Position numbers and translations under genes: made by a program. From the NCBI GenBank assembly GCA_035547835.1, contig DASZTW010000015.1, positions 62,001 through 126,000 on the forward strand: a stretch of DNA of 64,000 nucleotides. The letters are read 5' to 3'. Below the pieces are notes generated by a model that saw only the letters and a list, made by a program, of their open reading frames with translations, had not been told where the DNA came from and ran no database searches. Positions 45,759-54,703 of the stretch are shown in pieces (the stretch's first letter is position 1; every line of letters begins with the position of its first letter). The stretch is from Acidimicrobiales bacterium (GTDB taxonomy: Bacteria; Actinomycetota; Acidimicrobiia; Acidimicrobiales; Iamiaceae).

Positions 45759-46589
45759 TCAGCGCGGCTCGGCCCGCAGCCAGGCGATGCCCGCGCACCC
45801 GTGACCGGTGTGCACCGCCATGGCGTCGCTGAACACCACGATCTCGGCCGCCGGGCTCAGCCGTTGCTGGAGGCGACGCGCCCGCGCGGGCAGCCCGCGG
45901 TGGAACACGAGCGCGGGCACGTGGCGCGACCCACCCGCCGCCAGCCAAGTGGCCTCGACCCGGGCCAGCGCGTCGACCACCCGTCTCGTGTGGCCGAGCG
46001 GGACCACCACACCATCGCGAAACCCGAACAGCACGCGGGCGCCCGACTCGGTCAGCGCGGTGGCTGGCACCACGCCGCTGCGTCGCAGCGTCGCGAGCCC
46101 GTCGACCACCGCCACGAGCTCGGCCCGTGCGGCAGCGGAGCGGGCGGCTGCGGTCACGTCGTCAGCTGATGCACCGCGGTGGGCGGCCTCGAGTGCGGCG
46201 GCCACGACCAGCCCATGGGCGGCAGCGGCTGTGCGGGTGTCCACCACGTGGACCGGGCGGTCGGCGAGCGCGGCTGCGGCGCGGGCGTGCTGGTTGATCA
46301 CGGTGAACTCGTGTGCGGGGGTCACGATCACCACGTCGTCGGCTGGCTCGCGCTCGATGAGGTCGAGGAAGTCGAGCACCGAGGGCGCCACGGTCTTGGC
46401 GGTCTCGCCGTCGGCGAGGCGTCCGGCCACCGACGGGGCGGGCCGCGCGGAGGCGTCGTCAGTGGTCGGCGTCGCCCAACGGACGCCGATCTCGGCCGTC
46501 GCGATCAGCGGGTCGTTGGCGACGGATCCCGGGAGACAGGCACTCGAGTCGGTGACGATGCGAAGCGGGCGAACAGCTCGTCGCGCCAT
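45759..46589 (-). CDS. DegV-family fatty-acid-binding protein
   Basis: A 276-residue DegV/FakB-like protein. RIVTDSSACLP at the start and VVIVTPAHEFTVINQHARAA plus DTRTAAAAHGLVV are family signatures. In Firmicutes FakB presents fatty acids to the FakA kinase; no FakA is in view. The usual IxSxLSGTY loop is altered to TPAHEFTVIN. ATG 46589 has a perfect TATCCT (46596-46601) with T at -7: leaderless. It shares an 18-base divergent spacer with the MerR-TetR gene. Confidence 0.83.
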   Translation of the reverse strand: MARRAVRPLRIVTDSSACLPGSVANDPLIATAEIGVRWATPTTDDASARPAPSVAGRLADGETAKTVAPSVLDFLDLIEREPADDVVIVTPAHEFTVINQHARAAAALADRPVHVVDTRTAAAAHGLVVAAALEAAHRGASADDVTAAARSAAARAELVAVVDGLATLRRSGVVPATALTESGARVLFGFRDGVVVPLGHTRRVVDALARVEATWLAAGGSRHVPALVFHRGLPARARRLQQRLSPAAEIVVFSDAMAVHTGHGCAGIAWLRAEPR

Positions 46590-46607
46590 TCCGGCAGGAT
46601 AGAGAAC

Positions 46608-47426
46608 ATGCCGGGGAACGCAAGGGGCGATCGTCTGACGATCGGCGAGCTGTCCGAATTGTCCGGAGTGAAGGTGCCGACCATTCACCACTACCGGAAG
46701 CTCGGGTTGCTGCCCGACCTCGTCCGGGTCGACGCGCACCGGTTCGGCTACGACACCTCGCACCTCGAAGCGCTGCGCTTGATCCGCCTGCTGCGCGAGC
46801 GGCGCGGCCTGTCGCTGAAGCGGATCGGCGAAGTGCTGCCCGGGCTCATCGCCAGCGAGGAGGCGTTCCGCCCCGAGATGTGGGACGACCTGCTCACCGA
46901 ACCGCTCGAGCGCGACGACGCTGGTCGGGTGCGCGAGGCGCTGGTCGCCGAGGCCCGCAGGGCGTTCAACGACAAGGGATTCGGGGCGGTGAGCGTGGAG
47001 GAGCTGTGCGAGGCGGTCGGCGTCGCGAAGGGCACGTTCTACCGGTTCTTCGGATCGAAGCAGGAGGTGTTCCTTGCGGCGGTGGCATCGGTCGCCGATG
47101 TGGTGGGCGCCGCTGCGGCAAGTGGCGACCGTCGCCGATCTGGCTGGTTCGACGAGGCGGTCGGGCCGTACGTGCCGCTGCTGCTCGAAGCGTCGGTGCG
47201 GGCGCTGCACGGCGACACCGACGCAGCCTCCGCCACCGCGCAGGTGATCGACCGGCTGGTCGCGGTGGCGTCGCCGCGGCGTCCCCGCGACAAGCGAGGC
47301 GCCGGCGCTGGGCCCGACCCCACCGCCGGTCGACGCCGGTTGGCGAATGCGGTGCAACAGCAGATCGAGGCCGGCATCCGCAGCGTCCTCGCGCTGCGCC
47401 GGGCCCTGCCGACCCAGCGCGCCTGA
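46608..47426 (+). CDS. Double DNA-binding regulator: MerR HTH fused to TetR HTH
   Basis: A 272-residue regulator with two DNA-binding modules. Residues about 9-80 are MerR-like (LTIGELSELSGVKVPTIHHY, RKLGLLP, LRLIRLLRERRGLSLKRIGE). Residues about 105-150 are a TetR N-domain (AFNDKGFGAVSVEELCEAVG, AKGTFYRFFGSKQEVF), followed by a TetR-like helical ligand domain. It lies divergently, 18 bases from degV, and 130 bases upstream of hpnC, so it may control degV, itself and the hopanoid operon. Confidence 0.88.
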   Translation: MPGNARGDRLTIGELSELSGVKVPTIHHYRKLGLLPDLVRVDAHRFGYDTSHLEALRLIRLLRERRGLSLKRIGEVLPGLIASEEAFRPEMWDDLLTEPLERDDAGRVREALVAEARRAFNDKGFGAVSVEELCEAVGVAKGTFYRFFGSKQEVFLAAVASVADVVGAAAASGDRRRSGWFDEAVGPYVPLLLEASVRALHGDTDAASATAQVIDRLVAVASPRRPRDKRGAGAGPDPTAGRRRLANAVQQQIEAGIRSVLALRRALPTQRA

Positions 47427-47484
47427 CCTCCCTCGCCGTCAACGTCGAGGGCTCCGCGTCTCGTTCCCCGCCCGCTCGAAGTGG

Positions 47485-47550
47485 TTGGCGCAAACGGCGC
47501 GCGATCCGTATATGGTGGCTGACTGGCAAGTCGGCATTGTTATACGGAGG
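47485..47550 (+). promoter_or_regulatory. Promoter and ribosome binding site of the hopanoid operon
   Basis: TTGGCG at 47485-47490 and GTATAT at 47508-47513 are separated by 17 bases, a good housekeeping-type promoter; TATGGT (47511-47516) is an alternative -10. GGAGG at 47546-47550 sits six bases from ATG 47557. A second AT-rich element, TATAC at 47541-47545, adjoins the RBS. This region is AT-richer than anything nearby. Confidence 0.65.
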
Positions 47551-47556
47551 CGCCCC

Positions 47557-48513
47557 ATGGCTGTGGTCGACACCCAGTGGCACGGCAATCCGTCACCATC
47601 GCTGCCACCGCTGCGGCAAGTCCCGGCAGACGTACGGTCGGTCCTGACCGCCGGCCCGCCCCCCGGCCGGGAGCGGGCCGAGAACTTCCGTGTCGCCTCG
47701 CGGCTGTTGCCCAAAGCCGTGCGGCGCGACCTGTTGGCGGTGTACCGGTTCGCAAGGTTCGTCGACGACCTCGGCGACGAAGGTGACGCGACCACGGTGG
47801 AGCGCCTCGGGTGGCTGGAGTGGGCCGACGTGGAGCTGGCCCGCAGCCGGGTGGGGCTGGCCTCCCACCCCGTGTTCGCCGACCTCGGTGCCACCATCCG
47901 TGATCGTCACTTGGCGCTCGAGCCTTTCCGGCGCCTGATCGAGGCCAACCGAGTCGACCAGACCGTGGTCGACTACGAGACGTTCGGGCACTTGCGTGAG
48001 TACTGCCGGCTGTCGGCCGAACCGGTGGGCGAGATCGTGCTCGGCTTGTTCGGGCTGGCCACGGAGGAGCGGCTGGCCTGGTCGGCGTCGGTGTGCACCG
48101 GCCTCCAAGTCGTGGAGCACTGCCAAGACGTGGCCGAGGACCACCAGCGCGGCCGCACCTATCTGCCCCGCGACGACCGCGAGCACTTCGGGGTCCGCGA
48201 TGCCGATCTCGTCGGACCACGTGCCGGCGCCGGACTGCGCTCGCTGGTGGCGTTGGAGGTCGGTCGCGCCAAGGCGCTGCTCGGCGCCGGCGCTGCACTC
48301 GCGGCGCAGCTTCCGGGGCGCTTCCGGGTCGCCGTCGCCGGCTTCACCGCAGGCGGCCTCGCGGCGTGCGACGCGATCGAAGCCGTCGACTTCGACGTGC
48401 TCGGACATCGCTGCCGCCCCTCGCGGACGGTGGTGGCGGCCCGCACGATGGAAGTGCTCCGGCGCCCTGCGGCGCTGTGGCCCGGCGCGTCCGTGAGCGG
48501 GGCGAAGCAATGA
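47557..48513 (+). CDS. hpnC: Squalene biosynthesis protein HpnC (hydroxysqualene synthase)
   Basis: A 318-residue trans-isoprenyl synthase that turns presqualene diphosphate into hydroxysqualene. First Asp-rich motif FVDDLGDE (about residue 70) and second CQDVAEDHQRGRTYLP are present. It is the first gene of the operon, with a strong RBS. Its stop overlaps hpnD (ATGA). HpnC, HpnD and HpnE together replace the single squalene synthase of eukaryotes. Confidence 0.93.
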   Translation: MAVVDTQWHGNPSPSLPPLRQVPADVRSVLTAGPPPGRERAENFRVASRLLPKAVRRDLLAVYRFARFVDDLGDEGDATTVERLGWLEWADVELARSRVGLASHPVFADLGATIRDRHLALEPFRRLIEANRVDQTVVDYETFGHLREYCRLSAEPVGEIVLGLFGLATEERLAWSASVCTGLQVVEHCQDVAEDHQRGRTYLPRDDREHFGVRDADLVGPRAGAGLRSLVALEVGRAKALLGAGAALAAQLPGRFRVAVAGFTAGGLAACDAIEAVDFDVLGHRCRPSRTVVAARTMEVLRRPAALWPGASVSGAKQ

Positions 48514-49361
48514 TCGCCGTGGCCGAGGCGTACGCGCGTTGTGAGGAGATCACCCGGCACGAAGCGCGCAACTTCTCCTACGGCATCCGGTTGCTGCACT
48601 CGCCCGAGCGCCAGGCGCTCGCCGCCGTCTACGCCTTCGCCCGCCGCGTCGACGACATCGGTGACGGCGACTTGCCGGTGCCCGCCAAGAGCGAGGGACT
48701 CGACCGTTGCGCGCTCGCTGTCGAGGGGCTCGCGATGGGTGTCGATCCCGGTGATGACCCGGTGCTGGTTGCCCTGGCCGACGCCGCCCGCCGGTACGAA
48801 CTGCCGCTGCCGGCGTTCCACGACCTCATCAACGGTTGTCGCGACGATGTGGCCGGCCGGGTGTATCAGACCGCCGACGAGCTGGTCGGCTACTGCCGCC
48901 TGGTGGCCGGCTCGATCGGGCGGCTGTCGCTGGCGGTCTTCGGCTGCCGCGACCGTGATGCTGCGGTGCCGCTGGCCGACGACCTCGGCGTCGCGTTGCA
49001 GCTGACCAACATCTTGCGTGACATCGATGAGGACCGCTCGATGGGGCGCGTGTACCTGCCGGCGCAAGACGCGATCGCATTCGGGTGCGCACCTGACGCC
49101 ACCGGCAATCCGTCCGCGGTCATCGACCTCGTGCGGTTCGAGGCCACCCGCGCCCGTTCGTGGTTCGACCGTGGGCTGAACCTGGTGCCGTTGCTCGACG
49201 GACGCAGCCGAGCGTGCGTGTCTGCGATGGCCGGGATCTACGAGCGGCTGCTGCGTCGGATCGAGCGCGACCCGGCGTCGGTGACCCACGTGCGCGTGTC
49301 CGTGCCGACGTGGGAGAAGGCCTGGGTGGCGGCCCGGAGCCTCGCCGGGGCTGCGCCGTGA
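48510..49361 (+). CDS. hpnD: Presqualene diphosphate synthase HpnD
   Basis: A 283-residue head-to-head prenyl synthase that joins two farnesyl diphosphates. RRVDDIGD and LTNILRDIDEDRSMGRVYLP are the two metal-binding motifs of the phytoene/squalene synthase family. ATG 48510 overlaps hpnC and its stop overlaps hpnE (GTGA). Confidence 0.93.
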   Translation: MIAVAEAYARCEEITRHEARNFSYGIRLLHSPERQALAAVYAFARRVDDIGDGDLPVPAKSEGLDRCALAVEGLAMGVDPGDDPVLVALADAARRYELPLPAFHDLINGCRDDVAGRVYQTADELVGYCRLVAGSIGRLSLAVFGCRDRDAAVPLADDLGVALQLTNILRDIDEDRSMGRVYLPAQDAIAFGCAPDATGNPSAVIDLVRFEATRARSWFDRGLNLVPLLDGRSRACVSAMAGIYERLLRRIERDPASVTHVRVSVPTWEKAWVAARSLAGAAP

Positions 49362-50815
49362 CTCGTGTGGTGGTCGTCGGCGGCGGCATCGCCGGTGCCG
49401 CCGCCGCGCTCGAACTGATCGACCAATGCCCGGGCGTCGAGGTGGTGGTCCTCGAAGGCCACGCCCGTCTCGGCGGGCGGGTGTGGTCGTTCCGTCGACG
49501 AGGCCACACGTTCGACAACGGCCAGCACGTGTTCTTGCGCTGCTGCACGGAGTACCTGTCGTTCCTCGACCGGATCGGCGCCCGCGACCTCGTCGAGCTC
49601 CCACCCCGGCTCGACCTGGCTGTCCTCGCACCCGGTGGTCGGGCGGCGCGCCTGCGCCGCGACGACCTCCCTGCTCCACTCCACCTGGGTCGGGCGCTGT
49701 TGCGGTACGGGCACATCTCGCTGCTCGACCGGGCCCGCCTCGGCCCGGCGGTCGTCGCGTTGCGCCGCCTCGACCTCGACGACCCCGCGCTCGACTCGGT
49801 CACGTTCGGCCAGTGGCTCGCGCGCCACGGCCAGTCCGCCGCCGCGATCGCCAAGCTGTGGGACCTCATCGTGCGGCCCACGGTCAACGTCGGCGCCGAC
49901 GACGCGTCGCTCACGTTGGCGGCCAAGGTGGTCCGCACCGGCTTGTTGGACTCGGCCGACGGGGTCGACATCGGCTGGGCGCGGGTCCCGCTGTCGGTCA
50001 TCCACGACGGCGCCGTGGGCCGCGCGCTCGAGGTGGCCGGGGTTGAGGTCCGCACCCGGGCCAAGGTCGAAACGCTCGAGGTCGATGGTGCCGGACGCGG
50101 CAGTGTGCGCGGCGTGCGGCTGGTGACCGGTGAGGTTGTCGCGGCCGACGCGGTCGTGCTCGCCGTGCCGCACCCGGTGGCCGCGCGGCTGGCCGCAGGC
50201 ACCCTCCCGGTGGCGGTGACCGAGTGCTGGTCGGGTCTCGGTACCTCGCCGATCGTCAACGTCCACCTGGTGCTCGACCGCATGGTCAGCGACCTCCCGA
50301 TGGCTGCCGCGGTCGACTCGCCGGTGCAGTTCGTGTTCGACCGGTCTGACGCGGCCGGCGTCGCCACGGGTCGTCAGTGCCTGGTCTCCTCGCTGTCGGC
50401 GGCCGAAGACCTGGTGGCCGCGCCCGCCGATCGCCTGATCGCCGAGCAGTTCGAGGCGCTCGGCGAGCTGTTCCCCGCCGCGCGGCACGCGAACGTGCTC
50501 GACGCGGTCGTCACGCGGGAACGGTCTGCCACGTTCGCCGGTGGGCCCGGGAGCCGACAGGTCCGACCGGCCGCCGCCACCTCGATCAAAGGTCTGGCCT
50601 TGGCGGGCGCGTGGACGGACACGGGCTGGCCTTCGACCATGGAAGGAGCGGTGCGCAGCGGCCGAGCCGCCGCCGACTCGCTCCTCCCTGGTCTCGCCGG
50701 GCTGGCTCGCGGCGGCGTCGGCGACGCAGGCGCGGGCGCCAGCGGTGATCGGTCCGGCTCTGCCACCTCCGGCGCCCGCCAGCCCGCTGATCTCACTCAG
50801 GAGGTGTCTGCATGA
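49358..50815 (+). CDS. hpnE: Squalene-associated FAD-dependent desaturase/reductase HpnE
   Basis: A 485-residue amine-oxidase-fold flavoprotein that reduces hydroxysqualene to squalene. The dinucleotide motif VVVVGGGIAGAAAALEL is at the N-terminus, then GGRVWSFRRRGHTFDNGQHV; the C-terminal FAD motif is ALAGAWTDTGWPSTMEGAVR. A poorly conserved tail of about 30 residues follows. GTG 49358 overlaps the hpnD stop. Confidence 0.92.
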   Translation: MTRVVVVGGGIAGAAAALELIDQCPGVEVVVLEGHARLGGRVWSFRRRGHTFDNGQHVFLRCCTEYLSFLDRIGARDLVELPPRLDLAVLAPGGRAARLRRDDLPAPLHLGRALLRYGHISLLDRARLGPAVVALRRLDLDDPALDSVTFGQWLARHGQSAAAIAKLWDLIVRPTVNVGADDASLTLAAKVVRTGLLDSADGVDIGWARVPLSVIHDGAVGRALEVAGVEVRTRAKVETLEVDGAGRGSVRGVRLVTGEVVAADAVVLAVPHPVAARLAAGTLPVAVTECWSGLGTSPIVNVHLVLDRMVSDLPMAAAVDSPVQFVFDRSDAAGVATGRQCLVSSLSAAEDLVAAPADRLIAEQFEALGELFPAARHANVLDAVVTRERSATFAGGPGSRQVRPAAATSIKGLALAGAWTDTGWPSTMEGAVRSGRAAADSLLPGLAGLARGGVGDAGAGASGDRSGSATSGARQPADLTQEVSA

Positions 50816-51825
50816 TCACCACCCGCCCGGCAACGCTCGACCGGGCCCGCGACGCGGTGGAGCCCGCTCTGCGCCACGCGGTGGAGCGCTTGTCGCCCGA
50901 GCTCCAGCTGCCCGCGTCGTACCACCTCGGTTGGACTGACGCGGCGGGCAAGCCGGTCGAGGGCGGCGCCGGCAAGGGGGTTCGCGGCGCGCTGGCGCTG
51001 CTGTCGGCCGAAGCGGTCGGCGCCGACGCCGCGGTGGCGGTCCCTGCGGCCGTCGCCATCGAGCTGGTCCACAACTTCTCGCTCGTGCACGACGACGTGA
51101 TCGACCATGACGTCGAACGCCGGCACCGCCCCACGGTGTGGGCGGTGTACGGCGTCGACGCCGCGGTGATCGCCGGCGACTCGCTGCTCACGCTGGCGTT
51201 CCAAGTGCTGCTCGACCCGATGGCGCCCAACGGCGCCGCCGCCGCGTCCGCCCTCGCGGTCGCCACCCAGGGCATGATCGCCGGCCAAGCGCTCGACATG
51301 GCCTACGAGCGTCGAGCGGCGGTGTCGGTCGACGAGTGCCTCGCCATGGAGGCCGGCAAGACCGCCGCCCTGCTGGGCTGTGCGGCTTCGCTCGGCGCGA
51401 TCAGCGCGGGCGCTGACGACCGCGCGGTGGGTGCGCTGCGACGCTATGGCGAGCACGTCGGTCTGGCGTTCCAAGCCGTTGACGATGTGTTGGGCATCTG
51501 GGGCCGTGCCGAGGTGACGGGCAAGCCAGTCGGCAGCGACCTGCGCGCGAACAAGAAGAGCCTGCCGATCAGCGCGGCGCTGGCGCGCAGCAACGGTGGC
51601 GGCGCCCGCCTCCGCGGCCTCCTCGAAGCTGCCGCCACCGATGAGCGGGCGGTGGCCGAGGCATCCGACTTGATCGAGTCGTGGCACGGCCGCGCCGACG
51701 CCGAGGCGCTTGCCCGCACGCACCTCGATGCCGCGCTCGGCGCCCTCGACACCGCAGCGCTCGTCCCCGAAGCCGCCCGAGAGCTGGCCGACCTCGCCCG
51801 ATTCGTCGTGGAGCGTGACTCGTGA
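50812..51825 (+). CDS. Polyprenyl diphosphate synthase of the hopanoid operon
   Basis: A 337-residue trans-prenyltransferase expected to make farnesyl (or geranylgeranyl) diphosphate for squalene. The first motif is LVHDDVIDHD (DDxxD). The second is QAVDDVLGIWG, where the last Asp of DDxxD is Gly; this variant occurs in related actinobacterial operon enzymes but may affect chain length or activity. KxxR-type EAGKTAALLG is present. It overlaps both neighbours by four bases. Confidence 0.9.
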   Translation: MITTRPATLDRARDAVEPALRHAVERLSPELQLPASYHLGWTDAAGKPVEGGAGKGVRGALALLSAEAVGADAAVAVPAAVAIELVHNFSLVHDDVIDHDVERRHRPTVWAVYGVDAAVIAGDSLLTLAFQVLLDPMAPNGAAAASALAVATQGMIAGQALDMAYERRAAVSVDECLAMEAGKTAALLGCAASLGAISAGADDRAVGALRRYGEHVGLAFQAVDDVLGIWGRAEVTGKPVGSDLRANKKSLPISAALARSNGGGARLRGLLEAAATDERAVAEASDLIESWHGRADAEALARTHLDAALGALDTAALVPEAARELADLARFVVERDS

Positions 51826-53720
51826 CCGAACCCGTCCCCACCCGCACCCCGCGGACCGGCGTCGCCGAGGCAGTCGAGCGCGCCACCAGTTGGCTGCTCG
51901 ACCATCAGGAGCAGGAGGGTTGGTGGAAAGGCGAGCTCGAGACCAACGTGACGATGGACGCCGAAGACTTGCTGCTGCGCGAGTTCCTCGACATCCGCAG
52001 CGATCGTGACACGGCAGATGCCGCGAGGTGGATTCGCAACCAGCAACGCGACGACGGCACGTGGGCCACGTTCTTCGACGGCCCCGGCGACTTGTCGACC
52101 ACGATCGAGGCGTACGTCGCGCTCCGCCTCGCCGGCGACGATCCTGACGACCCGCACATGGCCAAGGCCGCCACGTTCGTGCGTGAGGGGGGCGGTGTGG
52201 CGGGGTCGCGCGTGTTCACGCGCATCTGGTTGGCGCTGTTCGGTGAGTGGTCGTGGGACGACCTGCCCGTCCTGCCACCCGAGATCATGTACCTCCCGTC
52301 GTGGTTCCCGTTGAACATCTACGACTTCGGGTGCTGGGCTCGCCAGACGATCGTGCCCCTCACCATCGTGGGAGCGTCGCGGCCGGCTCGGCCTCTGGCG
52401 TTCTCACTCGACGAGTTGCACCCGCCCGGCGGTCCGCCGGCCGCCGCACGCCCACCGTTGGTGAGCTGGGGGCGGTTCTTCGAGGGGCTCGACAAGGTGC
52501 TCCACGTGTACGAACGCCTGCCCATCGGATGGGTGCGCCGGCCTGCCGAGGCGCGTGCTCGGTCGTGGATCGTCGAGCGGCAGGAGGCCGACGGCTGCTG
52601 GGGCGGCATCCAACCGCCGTGGGTGTACTCGATCATCGCGCTGCACCTCTCGGGCTACCCGCTCGACCATCCGGTGATGAAGGCGGCCATCGACGGCCTC
52701 GAGCGGTTCGTCGTGCGTGACGACCGCGGGCGACGGCTCGAAGCCTGCCAGTCGCCGGTGTGGGACACCGCGCTTGCGGTGACGGCGCTCGGCGACGCGG
52801 GGGTCACCGCCGAGCACCCGGCACTGCAGCGAGCCACGCAGTGGCTGACGAGCGAGGAGATCCGTGTGGCCGGCGACTGGGCGGTGCGGCGGCCGGGCCT
52901 CGCACCGAGCGGCTGGGCGTTCGAGTTCGACAACGACAACTACGCCGACACTGACGACACGGCCGAGGTGATCTTGGCGTTGCATCGCAGCGCAGGCGAC
53001 GACCCGGCCGCCCGCGCGGCCGTCGAACGCGGCCTTGTCTGGCTCGAGGGCATGCAGTCGAGCGACGGCGGGTGGGGCGCCTTCGACGCCGACAACACCC
53101 GGTCGCTGTGCCGCGAGCTGCCGTTCTGCGACTTCGGAGAGCTGATCGACCCTCCTTCGGCCGATGTCACTGCGCACGTGGTCGAGATGCTGGCCGTGCT
53201 CGGCCGCCGCGGCGAGGTGCTCGACGGTGGCGTCGCCTGGCTGCTCGCCAACCAGGAACGCGATGGATCGTGGTTCGGTCGTTGGGGCGCGAACCACGTG
53301 TACGGCACTGGCGCGGTCGTGCCGGCGCTGATCGCCGCCGGCCTCGCGGCCGACCATCCCGCGGTCGTCGCGGCCGTCGCCTGGCTCGAGCACCGCCAGC
53401 AGCCGGATGGCGGCTGGGGCGAAGATCTGCGCTCGTACGGCGACCCGGCGTGGATCGGGCGCGGCGAGTCGACGCCCTCGCAGACGGCCTGGGCGCTGCT
53501 CGCGCTGCTCGCCGCAGGCCGCGAGCGCGACGAGTCGACCGAGCGCGGGGTTGCGTACCTGGTCGACACCCAGCGCCCCGACGGGACTTGGGACGAGCCG
53601 TGGTTCACCGGCACCGGGTTCCCCGGCGACTTCTACCTCCGGTACCACCTGTACCGACACGTCTTCCCGTTGGCCGCGCTCGGTCGTCTCCGGCGCCTCG
53701 CGGCGGAGGCCGAGCGGTGA
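51822..53720 (+). CDS. shc: Squalene-hopene cyclase
   Basis: A 632-residue monotopic membrane enzyme that cyclises squalene to hopene/hopanol. The protonating motif DTDDTAEV lies at about residue 376, in the same place as in the Alicyclobacillus enzyme; QW repeats are plentiful (QQRDDGTW, QEADGCWGG, MQSSDGGWGAF, QQPDGGWGE, QRPDGTWDE). Start GTG 51822 overlaps the prenyl synthase stop; its stop overlaps ispH (GTGA). Confidence 0.97.
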   Translation: MTEPVPTRTPRTGVAEAVERATSWLLDHQEQEGWWKGELETNVTMDAEDLLLREFLDIRSDRDTADAARWIRNQQRDDGTWATFFDGPGDLSTTIEAYVALRLAGDDPDDPHMAKAATFVREGGGVAGSRVFTRIWLALFGEWSWDDLPVLPPEIMYLPSWFPLNIYDFGCWARQTIVPLTIVGASRPARPLAFSLDELHPPGGPPAAARPPLVSWGRFFEGLDKVLHVYERLPIGWVRRPAEARARSWIVERQEADGCWGGIQPPWVYSIIALHLSGYPLDHPVMKAAIDGLERFVVRDDRGRRLEACQSPVWDTALAVTALGDAGVTAEHPALQRATQWLTSEEIRVAGDWAVRRPGLAPSGWAFEFDNDNYADTDDTAEVILALHRSAGDDPAARAAVERGLVWLEGMQSSDGGWGAFDADNTRSLCRELPFCDFGELIDPPSADVTAHVVEMLAVLGRRGEVLDGGVAWLLANQERDGSWFGRWGANHVYGTGAVVPALIAAGLAADHPAVVAAVAWLEHRQQPDGGWGEDLRSYGDPAWIGRGESTPSQTAWALLALLAAGRERDESTERGVAYLVDTQRPDGTWDEPWFTGTGFPGDFYLRYHLYRHVFPLAALGRLRRLAAEAER

Positions 53721-54667
53721 CCGCGGTGCTGGCTGGTCCGACGAGTCGGCGGGTGTTGCTGGCGGGGCCCCGGTCGTTTTGCGCCGGGGTCGATCGGGCC
53801 ATCGCGATCGTCGAGGCGGCCGTCGATCGGTTCGGCCCGCCCGTCTACGTGCGGCGCCAGATCGTCCACAACACCCACGTGATCGCCCGTCTCGAAGCGC
53901 GCGGCGTCCGCTTCGTGACCGAGCTCGACGACGTGCCCGACGAGGCGACGGTCGTCATTGCCGCGCATGGCGTGTCGCCGCTCGTGCGCGCCGACGCGGA
54001 CCGGCGCGGGCTGCGGGTGGTCGATGCCACCTGCCCGCTGGTCGCCAAGGTGCACCACGAGGTGCAGCGCCACGTGCGGGTGGGCCGTCAGGTCGTGCTG
54101 ATCGGCCATGACGACCACGAGGAGGTGCAAGGCACCCGCGGTGAGGCGCCAGACGACGTCGCGGTCGTCGCCAGCGCCGACGAGGTCGCCGAGTTGGCGG
54201 TGGACGACCCGGACCGCTTGGCGTGGGTGTCGCAGACCACGTTGGCGACCGACGAGACGTCCACCGTGGTGGCTGCGTTGCAGCGCCGGTTCCCCGCCAT
54301 CGTCGGGCCACGGTCCGACGACATCTGTTACGCCACCCAGAACCGCCAGGAGGCGGTCCGCGCGGTGGCGGTCGAGTCCGACCTGGTCGTGGTGGTGGGT
54401 TCGGCGAACTCGTCGAACTCCAACCGGCTCGTCGAGGTCGCTCGCCGCGGCGGCGCAGATGCGGTGTTGGTCGAAGACGAATCCGACCTCGATCTCGACC
54501 GCCTCGCCGCAGCGGTCACCATCGGGGTCACGGCTGGGGCGTCCGCACCACCGGACCTCGTCGACCGGGTGGTCGCCGCCGTGGCGACTCTCGGGCCGGT
54601 CGAGGTGGAGGAGCGCACGGTTGTCGAGGAGCACGTCCGATTCCCGTTGCCTGTCGAGGTCCGATGA
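53717..54667 (+). CDS. ispH: 4-hydroxy-3-methylbut-2-enyl diphosphate reductase IspH (LytB)
   Basis: A 316-residue [4Fe-4S] enzyme, the last step of the MEP pathway, giving IPP and DMAPP. The three cluster cysteines are in RSFCAGVDRAI (Cys22), VDATCPLVAKVH and DDICYATQNRQEAV; SANSSNSNRLVEVA is the family substrate motif. Its place in a hopanoid operon directs C5 units to triterpenoids; a second housekeeping IspH elsewhere is possible. GTG 53717 overlaps shc. Confidence 0.95.
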   Translation: MTAVLAGPTSRRVLLAGPRSFCAGVDRAIAIVEAAVDRFGPPVYVRRQIVHNTHVIARLEARGVRFVTELDDVPDEATVVIAAHGVSPLVRADADRRGLRVVDATCPLVAKVHHEVQRHVRVGRQVVLIGHDDHEEVQGTRGEAPDDVAVVASADEVAELAVDDPDRLAWVSQTTLATDETSTVVAALQRRFPAIVGPRSDDICYATQNRQEAVRAVAVESDLVVVVGSANSSNSNRLVEVARRGGADAVLVEDESDLDLDRLAAAVTIGVTAGASAPPDLVDRVVAAVATLGPVEVEERTVVEEHVRFPLPVEVR

Positions 54668-54699
54668 CCACGCCGGTCGATGGCCCAGCCGAGGAGTGA
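54664..54699 (+). CDS. 11-codon mini-cistron between ispH and hpnH (tentative)
   Basis: ATG 54664 overlaps the ispH stop (ATGA) and the frame MTTPVDGPAEE ends at TGA 54697-54699, five bases before the hpnH GTG. It includes the GAGGAG that serves as the hpnH ribosome binding site. It may hand ribosomes from ispH to hpnH. The overlap could be accidental. Confidence 0.35.
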   Translation: MTTPVDGPAEE

Positions 54700-54703
54700 G
54701 CAC

